Of a stretch of 64,000 bases of DNA, positions 52,301 to 60,547 are shown piece after piece; within the stretch, counting starts at the first letter, position 1; each line of letters begins with the position of its first letter. Location of the stretch: positions 62,001-126,000 of the forward strand of contig JAJPHC010000060.1 in NCBI GenBank assembly GCA_021325515.1, in the 5' to 3' direction. The notes under the pieces are model-generated. The model saw nothing but the letters and a program-made list of their open reading frames with translations, searched no databases and was not told the origin of the DNA. This DNA comes from Acidobacteriota bacterium (GTDB lineage Bacteria > Acidobacteriota > Thermoanaerobaculia > Gp7-AA8). The position numbers were made by a program, and so were the translations under genes.

Positions 52301-52766
52301 GATGCCGGCCCTGCTCGACGCGCTGCAGTCGCTGGTTAGAACGCTGTACGCCTGCGCCGCCGTGCTCCTCTTCGCGCGAGCGGTCACCTCCGCGCCGCGC
52401 CGCTGGATCGCCCCCGTCATCACCATCGGCGGCATCTTCTGCGCCCTGCTGGACACCGGCGCGTCGCCGGCCGAGCTGCCGCTCGCACTCTTCCGGGGAG
52501 CCGTGCTCGCAGTCACCGCGTGGATCGTGGCGCGCTACGTTCTCCAGGAAAACCCGATCGCCTGGCCCCTCGCCATCTTCAGCGCCGCGATGCTGCTCGC
52601 AGCGAACGACATGCTGAGCAACCACCGGCCGGATTTGCAGGCGAATGGGCTGGTGGTGTTGATCGGGCTGGGGGTGGTGATCGTGTGGCTGGTGGGGGGG
52701 ATGGGACGGATGGGACCTATGGGACGGATGGGACCTATGGGCGGAGACGACAGGTTCTCCCTATAG
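49347..52766 (+). CDS. Giant CPBP-family membrane protease, repeat-extended
   Basis: The 1139-residue protein has many membrane helices. The CPBP/Abi protease motifs are SEEFLSR (about 423-429), FGHVAYPN with its His, and HYTVDALY. Two extracytoplasmic domains, at ~40-230 and ~600-800, look related to each other (both have a …VKVPD… end) and frame the protease. It starts 11 bp before the PAP2 stop. The natural end (VVIVWLVGG) continues into MGRMGPMGRMGPMGGDD, encoded by a 9-bp repeat. Confidence 0.82.
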   Translation: MERERLSRRDALFLAICAAVFAVSLFVILKWFNAAFPEASIEFKYDRAASRPLAERVLADLHLDVSQMKHAATFDSDDTARIYLERAVGLERANAMMRRDVHVWYWHHRWFRPSQEEEYAVEVAPTGEIVAFSRHLPEKLALPSIGIDAARGMADDFLVRNGARPSDLQLVSQSERNLPNRLQRIFTWESKSLRPGGAPYRYEITVDGNAVTSYSQRVKVPDKWRDTYGDLQAQKQAAGIVDEILLIITAIAALRVFIIRLRNGDMRFGFLLLIGGITMVLVTGTTLNSFPMLVAGYDTTESWPAFLAKIVFLNGLLPGIGAAMALIVICGAGEVLYRQRLPQHLAIPRLWTSRALASRRVFRSFVLGYTMVGFFLAYQVIFYLVAGRFGAWAPAEIPYDDMINTAVPWIAVLFAGFFPALSEEFLSRAFSIPFFERLLRSRVAAVLVAGFIWGFGHVAYPNEPFYIRGVEVGLAGVMIGILFFRYGLLPLLIWHYTVDALYTSLLLFRSHNTYYVVSGALSAFVFAVPMLVSIAMYLRNRGFEPDEDLSNATLPLNPEPETIAEEIVANLPPAMPLVRTRFLAALTACGILAILIGSKPPSLSSVLDYRTTRARAKEIAREHLLNVAHQIVPKKTVAIPRWAFKSWNPNMKVEEGGGPTGFDSVAATYLVRHGVKIPALIGILREQHQGGAWAVRYFTPQEKSEYVLDIDARTSQVIAYHKFQDEQNAGSRLEQRAAEAVAARALAEYHLDPNAFEIKEALAFPQTNRRDWLFHFQERKPIVADAWRRVTVRIAGSEVTQLATTVKVPDEAYREAQQQTLLNVFLGLLQIAGIIALASMVVTGFVMSARDGMPWRRAGLYTAGLAIIPIITAFVPWEWVQFGYNPAVQWPTWRFTAVTRMALTAGLQIGGIFLALTAILTLRPWAASLFTREGRARFGRSGVAAAITAIAITGSVFLALQAFSRLFPSVATVQGAAPPAEVAVPMPALLDALQSLVRTLYACAAVLLFARAVTSAPRRWIAPVITIGGIFCALLDTGASPAELPLALFRGAVLAVTAWIVARYVLQENPIAWPLAIFSAAMLLAANDMLSNHRPDLQANGLVVLIGLGVVIVWLVGGMGRMGPMGRMGPMGGDDRFSL

Positions 52767-53104
52767 GTCCGATCCCATTTCGTTGGTTGATGGAATGGGA
52801 CGGATGGGACGGATGGGACGGATAGGACCGATGGGACCAATGGGTGGAGGTTCTCCCTATAGGTCCCATAGGTCCCATAGGTCCCATAGGTCGTCCCATT
52901 TCGCTGGTGATGGGATGGGACGGATGGGACGGATAGGACCGATGGGACCAATGGGTGGAGGTTCTCCCCATAGGTCCCATAGGTCCCATAGGTCCCATAG
53001 GTCCCATTTCGCTGGTGATGGGAATGAGACGGCTCCCCATCGGTCCCATCCGTCCCATCCGTCCCATCCGTCCCATCCGTCCCATAGGTCCCATCCCTCC
53101 CATT
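52700..53104. repeat. 9-bp-period hairpin array (GGGACGGAT family), copy 3
   Basis: At least three hairpins lie in tandem. Each has GGGACGGAT-type left units, the apex AATGGGTGGAGGTTCTCC and CATAGGTCC-type right units. They are separated by a shared spacer, CCCATTTCGCTGGTGATGGG, giving a ~110-120-bp higher-order repeat. The first hairpin (52700-52768) supplies the protease tail and TAG stop. Together with coding overlap this fills the 365-bp gap. Confidence 0.92.
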
Positions 53105-53131
53105 GTCCTATCATCGTTCCCCGACTCCACC

Positions 53132-56100
53132 ATGAACCTCGGCATTGACAACTTCACTTACTCCGACCTCTACGACTACGACCGCCTGACGGCGCTCGCG
53201 ACGTCGTTCGACGAATTCGTGAAGGAGCGCGATGACGCGCTCTTTGCGCGCTTTGCCGCCTATCGCGCGAATCCCGATTCGCTGACGCCGCCGCAGGAGT
53301 CGGAACTGCTCATCGCGATGAGCCGCGAGCTGGCGACGTTCCTCTGCCAGCTCTTTCCGGTCGATGGCGGCCCCGCGCAACTGCATCAGCGCGCGCAGCG
53401 CGATGCGCAGGTCGCGCGATTCAAGAAGGAGTTCGTGCAGAAGCGCGTCGCGAAAGTCGCATCGCCGGGCGCGGTCTCTGAGGAGATGGTCTCCGCGCTG
53501 ATCCACACGATCGCCGGAGGCGAAGCCGATCGCGATCCCGAGCTCGCACTCGCCTGCACCGCGAATCGCCTCCTCGATCTCGAGCGCGAATATCCGCGCG
53601 GCGCGAAGGCCGCAACACCGTCGATCGAAACGCGCACGCAACTCGTGCAGCTTCGCGACTCGCTCCGCGCGACGCAGGCCTTCGAAGAATCGCTCGTGCG
53701 GCACGAGCCGGTGGAATCGCCGGAAGCGATCGCGCGCGAAACGGCCGCGCTGCATGCGCTCTCCGACATGCTCCTCGACTGGACCGCAGCGCAATGGAAG
53801 ACCGGCCGCTTCGAGGGCTGGACGTCCTTTCACCTCCCGAAAACGCTCGTGTTCGACCGCCTCGTCGACACGAAACAGATCGACGAGCTCCGCGTTGCCG
53901 GCAACGAGAAGCACTACCGCCGCCGCGATGGATTCAAGCTCACCGATCCGCGCGCCACGCCGCGCATGATCGCGGATCAGGCGCACTACTGCATCTACTG
54001 CCACGAGCGGACCAAGGACTCGTGCTCACACGGCTTCCCGGAAAAGAACGGCACGTTCAAGCCGAACCCGCTCGGGCTCGCGCTCGAAGGCTGCCCGCTC
54101 GACGAGAAGATCGGCGAGATGAACGCGCTCCGGGCCGAGGGCGAGTCGATCGCCGGCCTGGCGATCGTGATGATCGACAACCCGATGTGCCCCGGCACCG
54201 GACATCGCATCTGCAACGACTGCATGAAGGCCTGCATCTTTCAGAAGCAGGATCCCGTCGACATTCCGCAGATCGAGACCGGCGTGCTCACCGACGTTCT
54301 CTGGATGCCGTGGGGCTTCGAGATCTACTCGCTGCTGACGCGCTGGAACCCCATCAACGTGCGGCGCCCGATCGCACTGCCCTACAACGGCAGGAACGTG
54401 CTCGTTGTCGGGCTCGGCCCGGCGGGATACACCCTCGCGCATTACCTTGCGAACGAAGGCTTCGGTGTCGTGGCGATCGATGGGCTCAAGATCGAGCCGC
54501 TGCCCGAGGAGATGACAGGCGGGGACGGCTGTCCTGCGCCGATCGTCGATGCGAAGAAATTGTGGGACCCGCTCGACGATCGCATCCTCGCCGGATTCGG
54601 CGGTGTGTCCGAGTACGGCATCACCGTTCGCTGGGACAAGAATTTCCTGAAGATCATCCGCATCGCGCTCGAGCGGAAGAAGAATGTGAAGATCTACGGC
54701 GGCGTGCGCTTCGGCGGCACGATCACCATCGAAGACGCCTTCGACCGCCTCGGATTCGATCACATCGCGATCGCCGCGGGCGCGGGCACACCGACGATCG
54801 TCCGGATGAAGAACAACCTCATTCGAGGCATCCGCAAGGCGAGCGATTTCCTGATGGCGTTGCAGCTCACCGGCGCATTCAAGAAGACGTCGATGGCGAA
54901 TCTGCAGGTGCGGCTGCCGGCCGTGGTGATCGGCGGCGGGCTCACCGCGATCGATACCGCTACGGAGCTCTTCGCGTATTACCCGGTGCAGGTCGAGAAG
55001 ATCCTCGAGCGTTACGAAAAACTCGGCGAAGAACTGCGCGCCGGGTATGACAGGGAAGAGCTGCAGATCCTCGACGAGTTCCTCGAGCACGGGCGTGCGG
55101 TGCGCGCCGAGCGCGAGCGCGCGGCGGCTGCCGGAGAGAAGCCGGATTTCATTCCGCTGGTTCGCTCGTGGGGCGGCGTCACGATCGCCTATCGCAAGTC
55201 GCTGCTCGATTCGCCCGCCTATCGCCTCAATCACGAAGAGGTGATCAAGGCCTTCGAAGAAGGGATCGCGTACGCCGAGTCCCTCGCGCCGGTCGAAGCA
55301 GTCGCCGACGAATTCGGGCACGTGCAGTCGGTGCTGTTCGAAAAGCAGGTCGTGGAAGACGGCCGCTGGCAGGACAGTGGTCAAGTGGTTGACCTTCCCG
55401 CCCGCTGCGTGATGGTCGCCGCCGGCACGAGCCCGAACGTCATCTACGAGAAGGAACATCCCGGCACATTCAAGCTCGACAAGTGGAAGCAGTTCTTCCA
55501 GTCACACGAGGTCCGTGTAGGACAGGCGCCCGCGCCTGTCCCGGGCGCTTCGACAGGCGAGGGCGCTGCGACAGGCGAGGGCGCCTGTCGTACACCGGAG
55601 ATCATCGAAGTCGAAGATCCGGCACGCGACAACGGGTTCTTTACGTCGTATCAACATCCGTCGCGGCCGGACAAGCTGATCTCGTTCTACGGCGACAACC
55701 ATCCGAAGTACGCCGGCAACGTCGTGAAAGCGATGGCCTCGGCGAAGAAGGGCTATCCCTATGTCGTCTCGCTCTTCGACAAGCTCGAACGGGCGGACGA
55801 AGCCAGATGGCACGAGCTCGTACGAACGCTCGATAACGGCCTCGTCGCGCGCGTGCACGAGGTGAATCGCCTCACGCCGACCATCGTCGAAGTCGTCGTG
55901 CGCGCGCCGATCGCCGCGCGGCATTTCGAGCCGGGACAGTTCTTCCGCCTTCAAAACTTCGAGCAGCATGCGAAGGAAGTCGGCGGCACGAAGCTCGTGA
56001 TGGAAGGCATCGCACTCACGGGAGCGTGGACCGATCCCGAGCGCGGACTGCTGTCGATGATCATTCTCGAGATGGGCGGCTCGTCGAGATTGTGCGCGAT

Positions 56101-56794
56101 GCTGCAGCCGGGCGAGCCCGTCGTCGTGATGGGTCCAACCGGCGCGCCGACGGAAATCCCGAAGAACGAGACGGTGCTGCTCGCCGGCGGCGGCCTCGGC
56201 AACGCAGTTCTCTTCTCGATTGCAAAAGCGCTCAAAGAAAACGGCTGCCGCGTCGTCTACTTCGCCGGCTACAAGAAGGCGGCCGATGTGTTCAAGCGCG
56301 ACGAGATCGAAGCCGGCACCGATCAGGTGATCTGGTCCGTCGATGCGGGCGAGCCGATTGAACCGCGGCGAGAACAGGATCGTAAGTTCACCGGCAACAT
56401 CGTGCAGTCGATGCTGACCTATGCGACGTCTGCCGATCGCATGTTCGACTTCAAGGACGTCAAGCGCATCATCGCGATCGGTTCCGACGGCATGATGCGC
56501 GCGGTGAAGGAAGCGCGGCATGGCGTGCTCGCCGGCTATCTCGATCCCGAGCACGCCGGCATCGGGTCGATCAACTCGCCGATGCAGTGCATGATGAAGC
56601 AGGTCTGCGCGCAGTGCCTGCAGCGCCACGTCGATCCGAAGACGGGGAAGGAGACATTCATCTTCTCCTGCTTCAATCAGGACCAGCATCTCGATGAGGT
56701 CGACTTCGTGAATCTGCGCGCGCGCTTACGGCAGAACACGGTCGTGGAGAAACTGACGAATGCGTGGCTGACTCGGCTGCTGGCGCACTCCTGA
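53132..56794 (+). CDS. Giant FAD/Fe-S oxidoreductase, GltD–NfnA-like fusion
   Basis: This 1220-residue protein starts at the ATG at 53132, after the repeat array. It has an unrecognised N-terminal part (1-280). A Cys-rich block (CIYC near 288, PMCPGTGHRICNDCMKAC near 353) follows, then two Rossmann folds as in GltD (VLVVGLGPAGYTLAHYL ~423; VIGGGLTAIDTATELF ~597). A ferredoxin-reductase-like domain starts ~904 with a C-terminal 2Fe-2S-type CMMKQVCAQC…C. It may be an NfnAB-like or electron-transfer oxidoreductase. A REP-like repeat encodes residues ~796-821. Confidence 0.85.
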   Translation: MNLGIDNFTYSDLYDYDRLTALATSFDEFVKERDDALFARFAAYRANPDSLTPPQESELLIAMSRELATFLCQLFPVDGGPAQLHQRAQRDAQVARFKKEFVQKRVAKVASPGAVSEEMVSALIHTIAGGEADRDPELALACTANRLLDLEREYPRGAKAATPSIETRTQLVQLRDSLRATQAFEESLVRHEPVESPEAIARETAALHALSDMLLDWTAAQWKTGRFEGWTSFHLPKTLVFDRLVDTKQIDELRVAGNEKHYRRRDGFKLTDPRATPRMIADQAHYCIYCHERTKDSCSHGFPEKNGTFKPNPLGLALEGCPLDEKIGEMNALRAEGESIAGLAIVMIDNPMCPGTGHRICNDCMKACIFQKQDPVDIPQIETGVLTDVLWMPWGFEIYSLLTRWNPINVRRPIALPYNGRNVLVVGLGPAGYTLAHYLANEGFGVVAIDGLKIEPLPEEMTGGDGCPAPIVDAKKLWDPLDDRILAGFGGVSEYGITVRWDKNFLKIIRIALERKKNVKIYGGVRFGGTITIEDAFDRLGFDHIAIAAGAGTPTIVRMKNNLIRGIRKASDFLMALQLTGAFKKTSMANLQVRLPAVVIGGGLTAIDTATELFAYYPVQVEKILERYEKLGEELRAGYDREELQILDEFLEHGRAVRAERERAAAAGEKPDFIPLVRSWGGVTIAYRKSLLDSPAYRLNHEEVIKAFEEGIAYAESLAPVEAVADEFGHVQSVLFEKQVVEDGRWQDSGQVVDLPARCVMVAAGTSPNVIYEKEHPGTFKLDKWKQFFQSHEVRVGQAPAPVPGASTGEGAATGEGACRTPEIIEVEDPARDNGFFTSYQHPSRPDKLISFYGDNHPKYAGNVVKAMASAKKGYPYVVSLFDKLERADEARWHELVRTLDNGLVARVHEVNRLTPTIVEVVVRAPIAARHFEPGQFFRLQNFEQHAKEVGGTKLVMEGIALTGAWTDPERGLLSMIILEMGGSSRLCAMLQPGEPVVVMGPTGAPTEIPKNETVLLAGGGLGNAVLFSIAKALKENGCRVVYFAGYKKAADVFKRDEIEAGTDQVIWSVDAGEPIEPRREQDRKFTGNIVQSMLTYATSADRMFDFKDVKRIIAIGSDGMMRAVKEARHGVLAGYLDPEHAGIGSINSPMQCMMKQVCAQCLQRHVDPKTGKETFIFSCFNQDQHLDEVDFVNLRARLRQNTVVEKLTNAWLTRLLAHS
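55517..55593. repeat. REP-like element inside the oxidoreductase gene
   Basis: It opens GTAGGACAGGCGCCCGCGCC and closes GGCGCCTGTCGTAC, so the ends are inverted with GTAG/GTAC tips. In between CGACAGGCGAGGGCGC occurs twice. It is translated in frame as GQAPAPVPGASTGEGAATGE and onward. Related to 38680-38725. Confidence 0.85.
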
Positions 56795-57010
56795 CGGTTC
56801 CCTCACGAGACGCTGACGTCGCGACGGGTCACGCTTTGCACAGTGGGTCAATCACATCCCCATGTGATGAATGCCTTTCGGCGAGAATCCTGACCCACGT
56901 CGAATCCACATCTTCGTGTTTTCAATGATTTACAGGACGGCACACGCCGTGCGAAAGGGAGCGCCTGCCGCAAACGGCGAAACGAACTGAGAGGAGTCAG
57001 AAAAAGGTCA

Positions 57011-57952
57011 ATGAAGAAAGCCACTGTCATTCTTGCCGCACTGTCCCTCACCGTTGCCACGAGTGTTTTCGCACAGGAAGACGAAGGAGCGAGTCCGGAT
57101 CTCAACCCGAATGCCGCGCACCGGCTGATGAACCCGAACGGCGTTCGCATCGATCAGGAGGGACTTGAAGTCGCTCAGGTCGATCAGCAGTTCGATCAGG
57201 AAGGTCCGCGTTTCGTCAACGTCCACAACGAAGCTGGCACGCCGGGTGGCAGTGGCAACCTCGTGAATCACGGCGGCGGCGTCATGGCGTACGCACACGT
57301 CGTTTGTATCTTCTGGGGCTCGAGCCTCTCGTCCACCAGCAGCTATGTTCAGGAAATGCGCGCCTTCCGCAATGGATCGGGCGCGATGGTGAAGCACACC
57401 AGCATGCTCGGCCAGTACGGCGCGTACCAGTCGAACTTCGTCGGCTCGCAGGCTGACGTCTTCGACTCCACGAACCCCAGCTCCGCCAAAGTCACCGACG
57501 CGATGGTGCAGAGCGAAGTGAAGAAGTGGTTCTCCGGCAAATACGACACGAACACGATCTACGAAGTGTTCATCCCCAGCGGCTACTACTCTGATGACGG
57601 CACGGGCGCGCAGTCGTGCGGCGGCGCGAACCTGCAGTACTGCGCTTATCACAGCAGCGGCGACGGCACACATCTGCCGACGAACGTGAAGTACTCGATC
57701 GAGCCGTATCCGAGCTGCAGCGGCTGCAAGGTCTCCGGCTGGACGACCGCGCAGAACGCCGAGCACTTCATGGTGCACGAGACCCGCGAAGCCGTCACCG
57801 ATCCGTACGGCACGACGTGGTACGACGCCGCCGGCTACGAAGCCGACGACAAGTGCGCCTGGGTCGGGCTCTTCCTCGAGACCGCGACCGACGGCCACAC
57901 CTACGGCTATCAGCCGGAGTACTCGAACTCCTCGCGCTCCTGCGTGAACTAA
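57011..57952 (+). CDS. Secreted EXORDIUM/PHI-1-like protein
   Basis: The 313-residue protein has a signal peptide (MKKATVILAALSLTVATSVFAQ). The core resembles phosphate-induced protein 1/EXORDIUM: NHGGGVMAYAHVVCIFWG, then HFMVHETREAVTDPYGTTWY, DDKCAWVG. HETREAVTDP resembles a zinc site (HExxE), so a metallopeptidase-like fold is possible but unproven. A Shine-Dalgarno-like GAGAGGAG lies before the ATG. The preceding 216-bp gap (56795-57010) holds CACATccccATGTG and probably the promoter. Confidence 0.7.
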   Translation: MKKATVILAALSLTVATSVFAQEDEGASPDLNPNAAHRLMNPNGVRIDQEGLEVAQVDQQFDQEGPRFVNVHNEAGTPGGSGNLVNHGGGVMAYAHVVCIFWGSSLSSTSSYVQEMRAFRNGSGAMVKHTSMLGQYGAYQSNFVGSQADVFDSTNPSSAKVTDAMVQSEVKKWFSGKYDTNTIYEVFIPSGYYSDDGTGAQSCGGANLQYCAYHSSGDGTHLPTNVKYSIEPYPSCSGCKVSGWTTAQNAEHFMVHETREAVTDPYGTTWYDAAGYEADDKCAWVGLFLETATDGHTYGYQPEYSNSSRSCVN

Positions 57953-57975
57953 GTAGAACTCTTCGGTTTCCCTCC

Positions 57976-58005
57976 GGCCCGGGCACATCGCCCGGGCCTT
58001 TTTTT
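57976..58005 (+). terminator. Rho-independent terminator
   Basis: GGCCCGGGC-ACATC-GCCCGGGCC is followed by seven T residues. It is the clearest intrinsic terminator in the window. It ends the secreted-protein transcript 18 bp before the next start. Confidence 0.93.
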
Positions 58006-58022
58006 CTCTAGAATCCGCGCTC

Positions 58023-59924
58023 ATGCGACGACTTCTCGCGCTTGCTCTTCTCTTCACCGCCTGCACGACGACCACCACGACGACGAAGCCTGCGAACAAC
58101 GACGACGCTCTGCGCACGCAGTTGCGCAACTACGTCGTCGGCTTCATGCGTCTCAACCCGACCGTCAACACCTACCTCGGCGGTGCGGGACTCGATCCTT
58201 CGCTGCGCGAGGCCGACGGCCGCCTGCGCGATCACTCGTCCGCCGCACTGGCGAAGGAAGACGCATGGCTCGCGGAAGTCCAACACGGCCTCGAGGCGAT
58301 GGATCCGGCAACGCTCTCCGCGTCCTCGCGCATCGACCGCGAGGTCACGCTGGCGCAGATCCGCTTTCAACTGCACCTCCACCAGGTGCGCAAGTACCAG
58401 CAGCGGTCGCTCGACACTTACACCGACGAGCCGTTCCGCGCGGTCGACTTCTACATCCAGGGGCTCACGCAGACCGGCCCCACGACCTACGGAACTCCCG
58501 ATGAATGGCGTCTGATCGTGGCGCGCACGGAAACGATTCCCTGGTATCTGGCGAACGCCGAGCAGGAGTTGCGGGAAGGAATTGCGGCGAACAACACGCC
58601 CGACTTCCGCATGCTCTATCGCAACGGCATCACGACGACCGAGGCCGACGCGAAGTACTTCGACGCGACGCTGACGCAGATCGCGGAAGAGCGTCTCGCG
58701 GCGGGACCGGATCGCGAGAAACTGATCGCGGATCTCCGCGCGGCATCCACCCGAGCCGCAGCCGCGTATCGCCACCTCGGCGCATTCATCGCATCGGCGT
58801 TCTTCGACGATCCTTCGCGCGAGAGCGGCGTGAAGAAGCAGTTCGCCGGCGACCGCTTCGTCTTCGGTGAAAAGGAATATGACTGGGCGCTGAAGAACAA
58901 CCTTCGCGTGAAGAAGACGACGGCCCAGCTCTATGACGAAGCATGGCCGATCGTGCAGGAAACGCAGAAGCAGATGATCGAGCTCGCGCGGGAGATCGGC
59001 GCGAAGCACAACTGGCCGCTTCCTTCCGACGGCAACGCGGCGGTGCGCACCGTATTCGACAAGCTCGGCGAGGACTATCCGAAGTCCGATGCGGAGATGA
59101 TCGGCTGGTATCGCGATGCTGCATTCCGCCTGGTGGACTACGCGCGCAAGACCGGGCTCTTCGACGTGCCGGCCGAGTACAAGCTCGATGTCACCGAGAC
59201 GCCGCCTCCTCTGCGCGCCTCGATCGACGGCGCCGCGTACTATCCTGCGCCGCCCTTCAAGACGTCCGGCGTCGGCCGCTTCTACGTCACGCCAACCGAC
59301 AACGATCCCGCCGCGCTGAAGGAGAACAATCGCGCCGCGATTGCAGATCTCTCCGCACACGAAGGTTTCCCCGGCCACGACTGGTACTACAAGGTGATGA
59401 CCATGTACCGCGATCAGATCTCGCCGGTGCGCTGGCTGACGCCCGGCGCGGTCGAAGATTCGTCGTCGATGTGGGAAGACTCGATGTCCGGCGAAGGGTG
59501 GGCGCTGTACTCCGAAGCGCTGATGGCGGAGCCGCCGGGGTTCTACACGCCGGAGGAACATCTCTATCAGTTGCAGGGCAAGCTCTATCGCGACCTTCGC
59601 GTCCGGGTCGACACAGGAATCCACACCGGCCGACTGTCGTATGACGACGCGGTCGATCTCTTCTCGAACATCGTCGACTTTCAGAGCGGCTCATGCCGCG
59701 ACGCGACGATCTCCGATTCGAAGCGCGCGAGCTGCAAGTCCGCGGAGCGCGCGATCTTCCGCTACTCGAAGTGGCCCACGCAGGCGATCACCTACCGCCT
59801 CGGCAAGGACGAGATCTACGCACTGCGCCACGCCGCCGAAAAGCGCCCGAACTTCGATCTGAAACGGTTCCATCTGGATTTCATCCGAATGGGATCGATC
59901 CCCGCAGGCTATTTCGGGGAATAG
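58023..59924 (+). CDS. DUF885-family lipoprotein, putative metallopeptidase
   Basis: The 633-residue protein starts MRRLLALALLFTACTTTTTT, with a lipobox FTAC and a Thr run. The DUF885 core has HEGFPGHDWYYKV and GEGWALYSEALMAE, the HExxxH-like plus downstream Glu pattern of this zinc-peptidase-like family. It is probably an envelope dipeptidyl carboxypeptidase-like enzyme. The length is usual for the family. Confidence 0.85.
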   Translation: MRRLLALALLFTACTTTTTTTKPANNDDALRTQLRNYVVGFMRLNPTVNTYLGGAGLDPSLREADGRLRDHSSAALAKEDAWLAEVQHGLEAMDPATLSASSRIDREVTLAQIRFQLHLHQVRKYQQRSLDTYTDEPFRAVDFYIQGLTQTGPTTYGTPDEWRLIVARTETIPWYLANAEQELREGIAANNTPDFRMLYRNGITTTEADAKYFDATLTQIAEERLAAGPDREKLIADLRAASTRAAAAYRHLGAFIASAFFDDPSRESGVKKQFAGDRFVFGEKEYDWALKNNLRVKKTTAQLYDEAWPIVQETQKQMIELAREIGAKHNWPLPSDGNAAVRTVFDKLGEDYPKSDAEMIGWYRDAAFRLVDYARKTGLFDVPAEYKLDVTETPPPLRASIDGAAYYPAPPFKTSGVGRFYVTPTDNDPAALKENNRAAIADLSAHEGFPGHDWYYKVMTMYRDQISPVRWLTPGAVEDSSSMWEDSMSGEGWALYSEALMAEPPGFYTPEEHLYQLQGKLYRDLRVRVDTGIHTGRLSYDDAVDLFSNIVDFQSGSCRDATISDSKRASCKSAERAIFRYSKWPTQAITYRLGKDEIYALRHAAEKRPNFDLKRFHLDFIRMGSIPAGYFGE

Positions 59925-59943
59925 CGAAGGTCGTTCGCCGACA

Positions 59944-60012
59944 ATCGCACGCCGGAGGCGTGCCTCCTTCAGAACATTAGCCACGGGTAGCGCCAGAGGC
60001 GCTACCCGTGGC
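59944..60012. repeat. Left REP doublet flanking the RAYT
   Basis: Two hairpins: outer GCACGCC-GGA-GGCGTGC (59947-59963) and inner GCCACGGGTAGCGCC-AGA-GGCGCTACCCGTGGC (59980-60012, split here for reading). Read on the minus strand the unit matches the right copy across about 65 bp. Confidence 0.9.
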
Positions 60013-60029
60013 CACGAGCGCAAGAAACC

Positions 60030-60476
60030 TCACCACAAATACCGCTCGTCGAACACGATCCCATGTTCAACGATGAGCGAGCGATATTCATCCTTGTAGG
60101 TGAAGGCTCTGTGGTGCTCCTGCTGCGTGCGAATGTACGCACGCAGCGCATCCATGCGATACGCGCTCACGGAAAACGCGCCATATCCAACCTGCCACTC
60201 GAAACTCGGCATGCTCAACGCGTCATGCACCCACAACGAGCTTGCACGCTTGATTTCGCGAAGGAAGCCGGCAATGCAATGAGTGGCCTTCAACCCGACC
60301 AGCATGTGAACCTGATCGTGGACTCCACCGATCTCCAACGGAACACCACCACATCGCCGCGTGGATTCGGCGAGGGTTGCGTGTAATCGTTCCTGCCATG
60401 AAGGTGCGATGAACGGCTCGCGATCCTTCGTGCTGAAGATCAGGTGATAGGTGAGATTCGTGTGCGTCGATGGCAT
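60030..60476 (-). CDS. REP-associated tyrosine transposase (RAYT, Y1/IS200-like)
   Basis: From the ATG at 60474-60476 it has 148 residues: HLIFSTKDREPFI near the start, the HUH pair as GGVHDQVHMLVGL, and WQVGYGAFSVS with the Tyr that attacks DNA. EHHRAFTYKDEY follows, as in RAYTs. RAYTs process REP hairpins as single-stranded DNA. The longer upstream frame (12 extra residues) is less likely. It is flanked by inverted REP doublets and appears complete. Confidence 0.9.
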   Translation of the reverse strand: MPSTHTNLTYHLIFSTKDREPFIAPSWQERLHATLAESTRRCGGVPLEIGGVHDQVHMLVGLKATHCIAGFLREIKRASSLWVHDALSMPSFEWQVGYGAFSVSAYRMDALRAYIRTQQEHHRAFTYKDEYRSLIVEHGIVFDERYLW

Positions 60477-60547
60477 GAAGGAACGTTCCCTCGGACTGCG
60501 CCAACAACGCAAATTTTCTACGTGAGGTAGAACGTTCAGCGACCGGT

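Noticed and set aside
49329-52625. 1098-residue open frame on the minus strand
   Set aside because: Antisense to the CPBP protease; product is low-complexity Arg/Asp/Glu, typical of GC-rich shadow frames.
54026-55459. 477-residue frame opposite the oxidoreductase
   Set aside because: Antisense shadow without a start context or domain.
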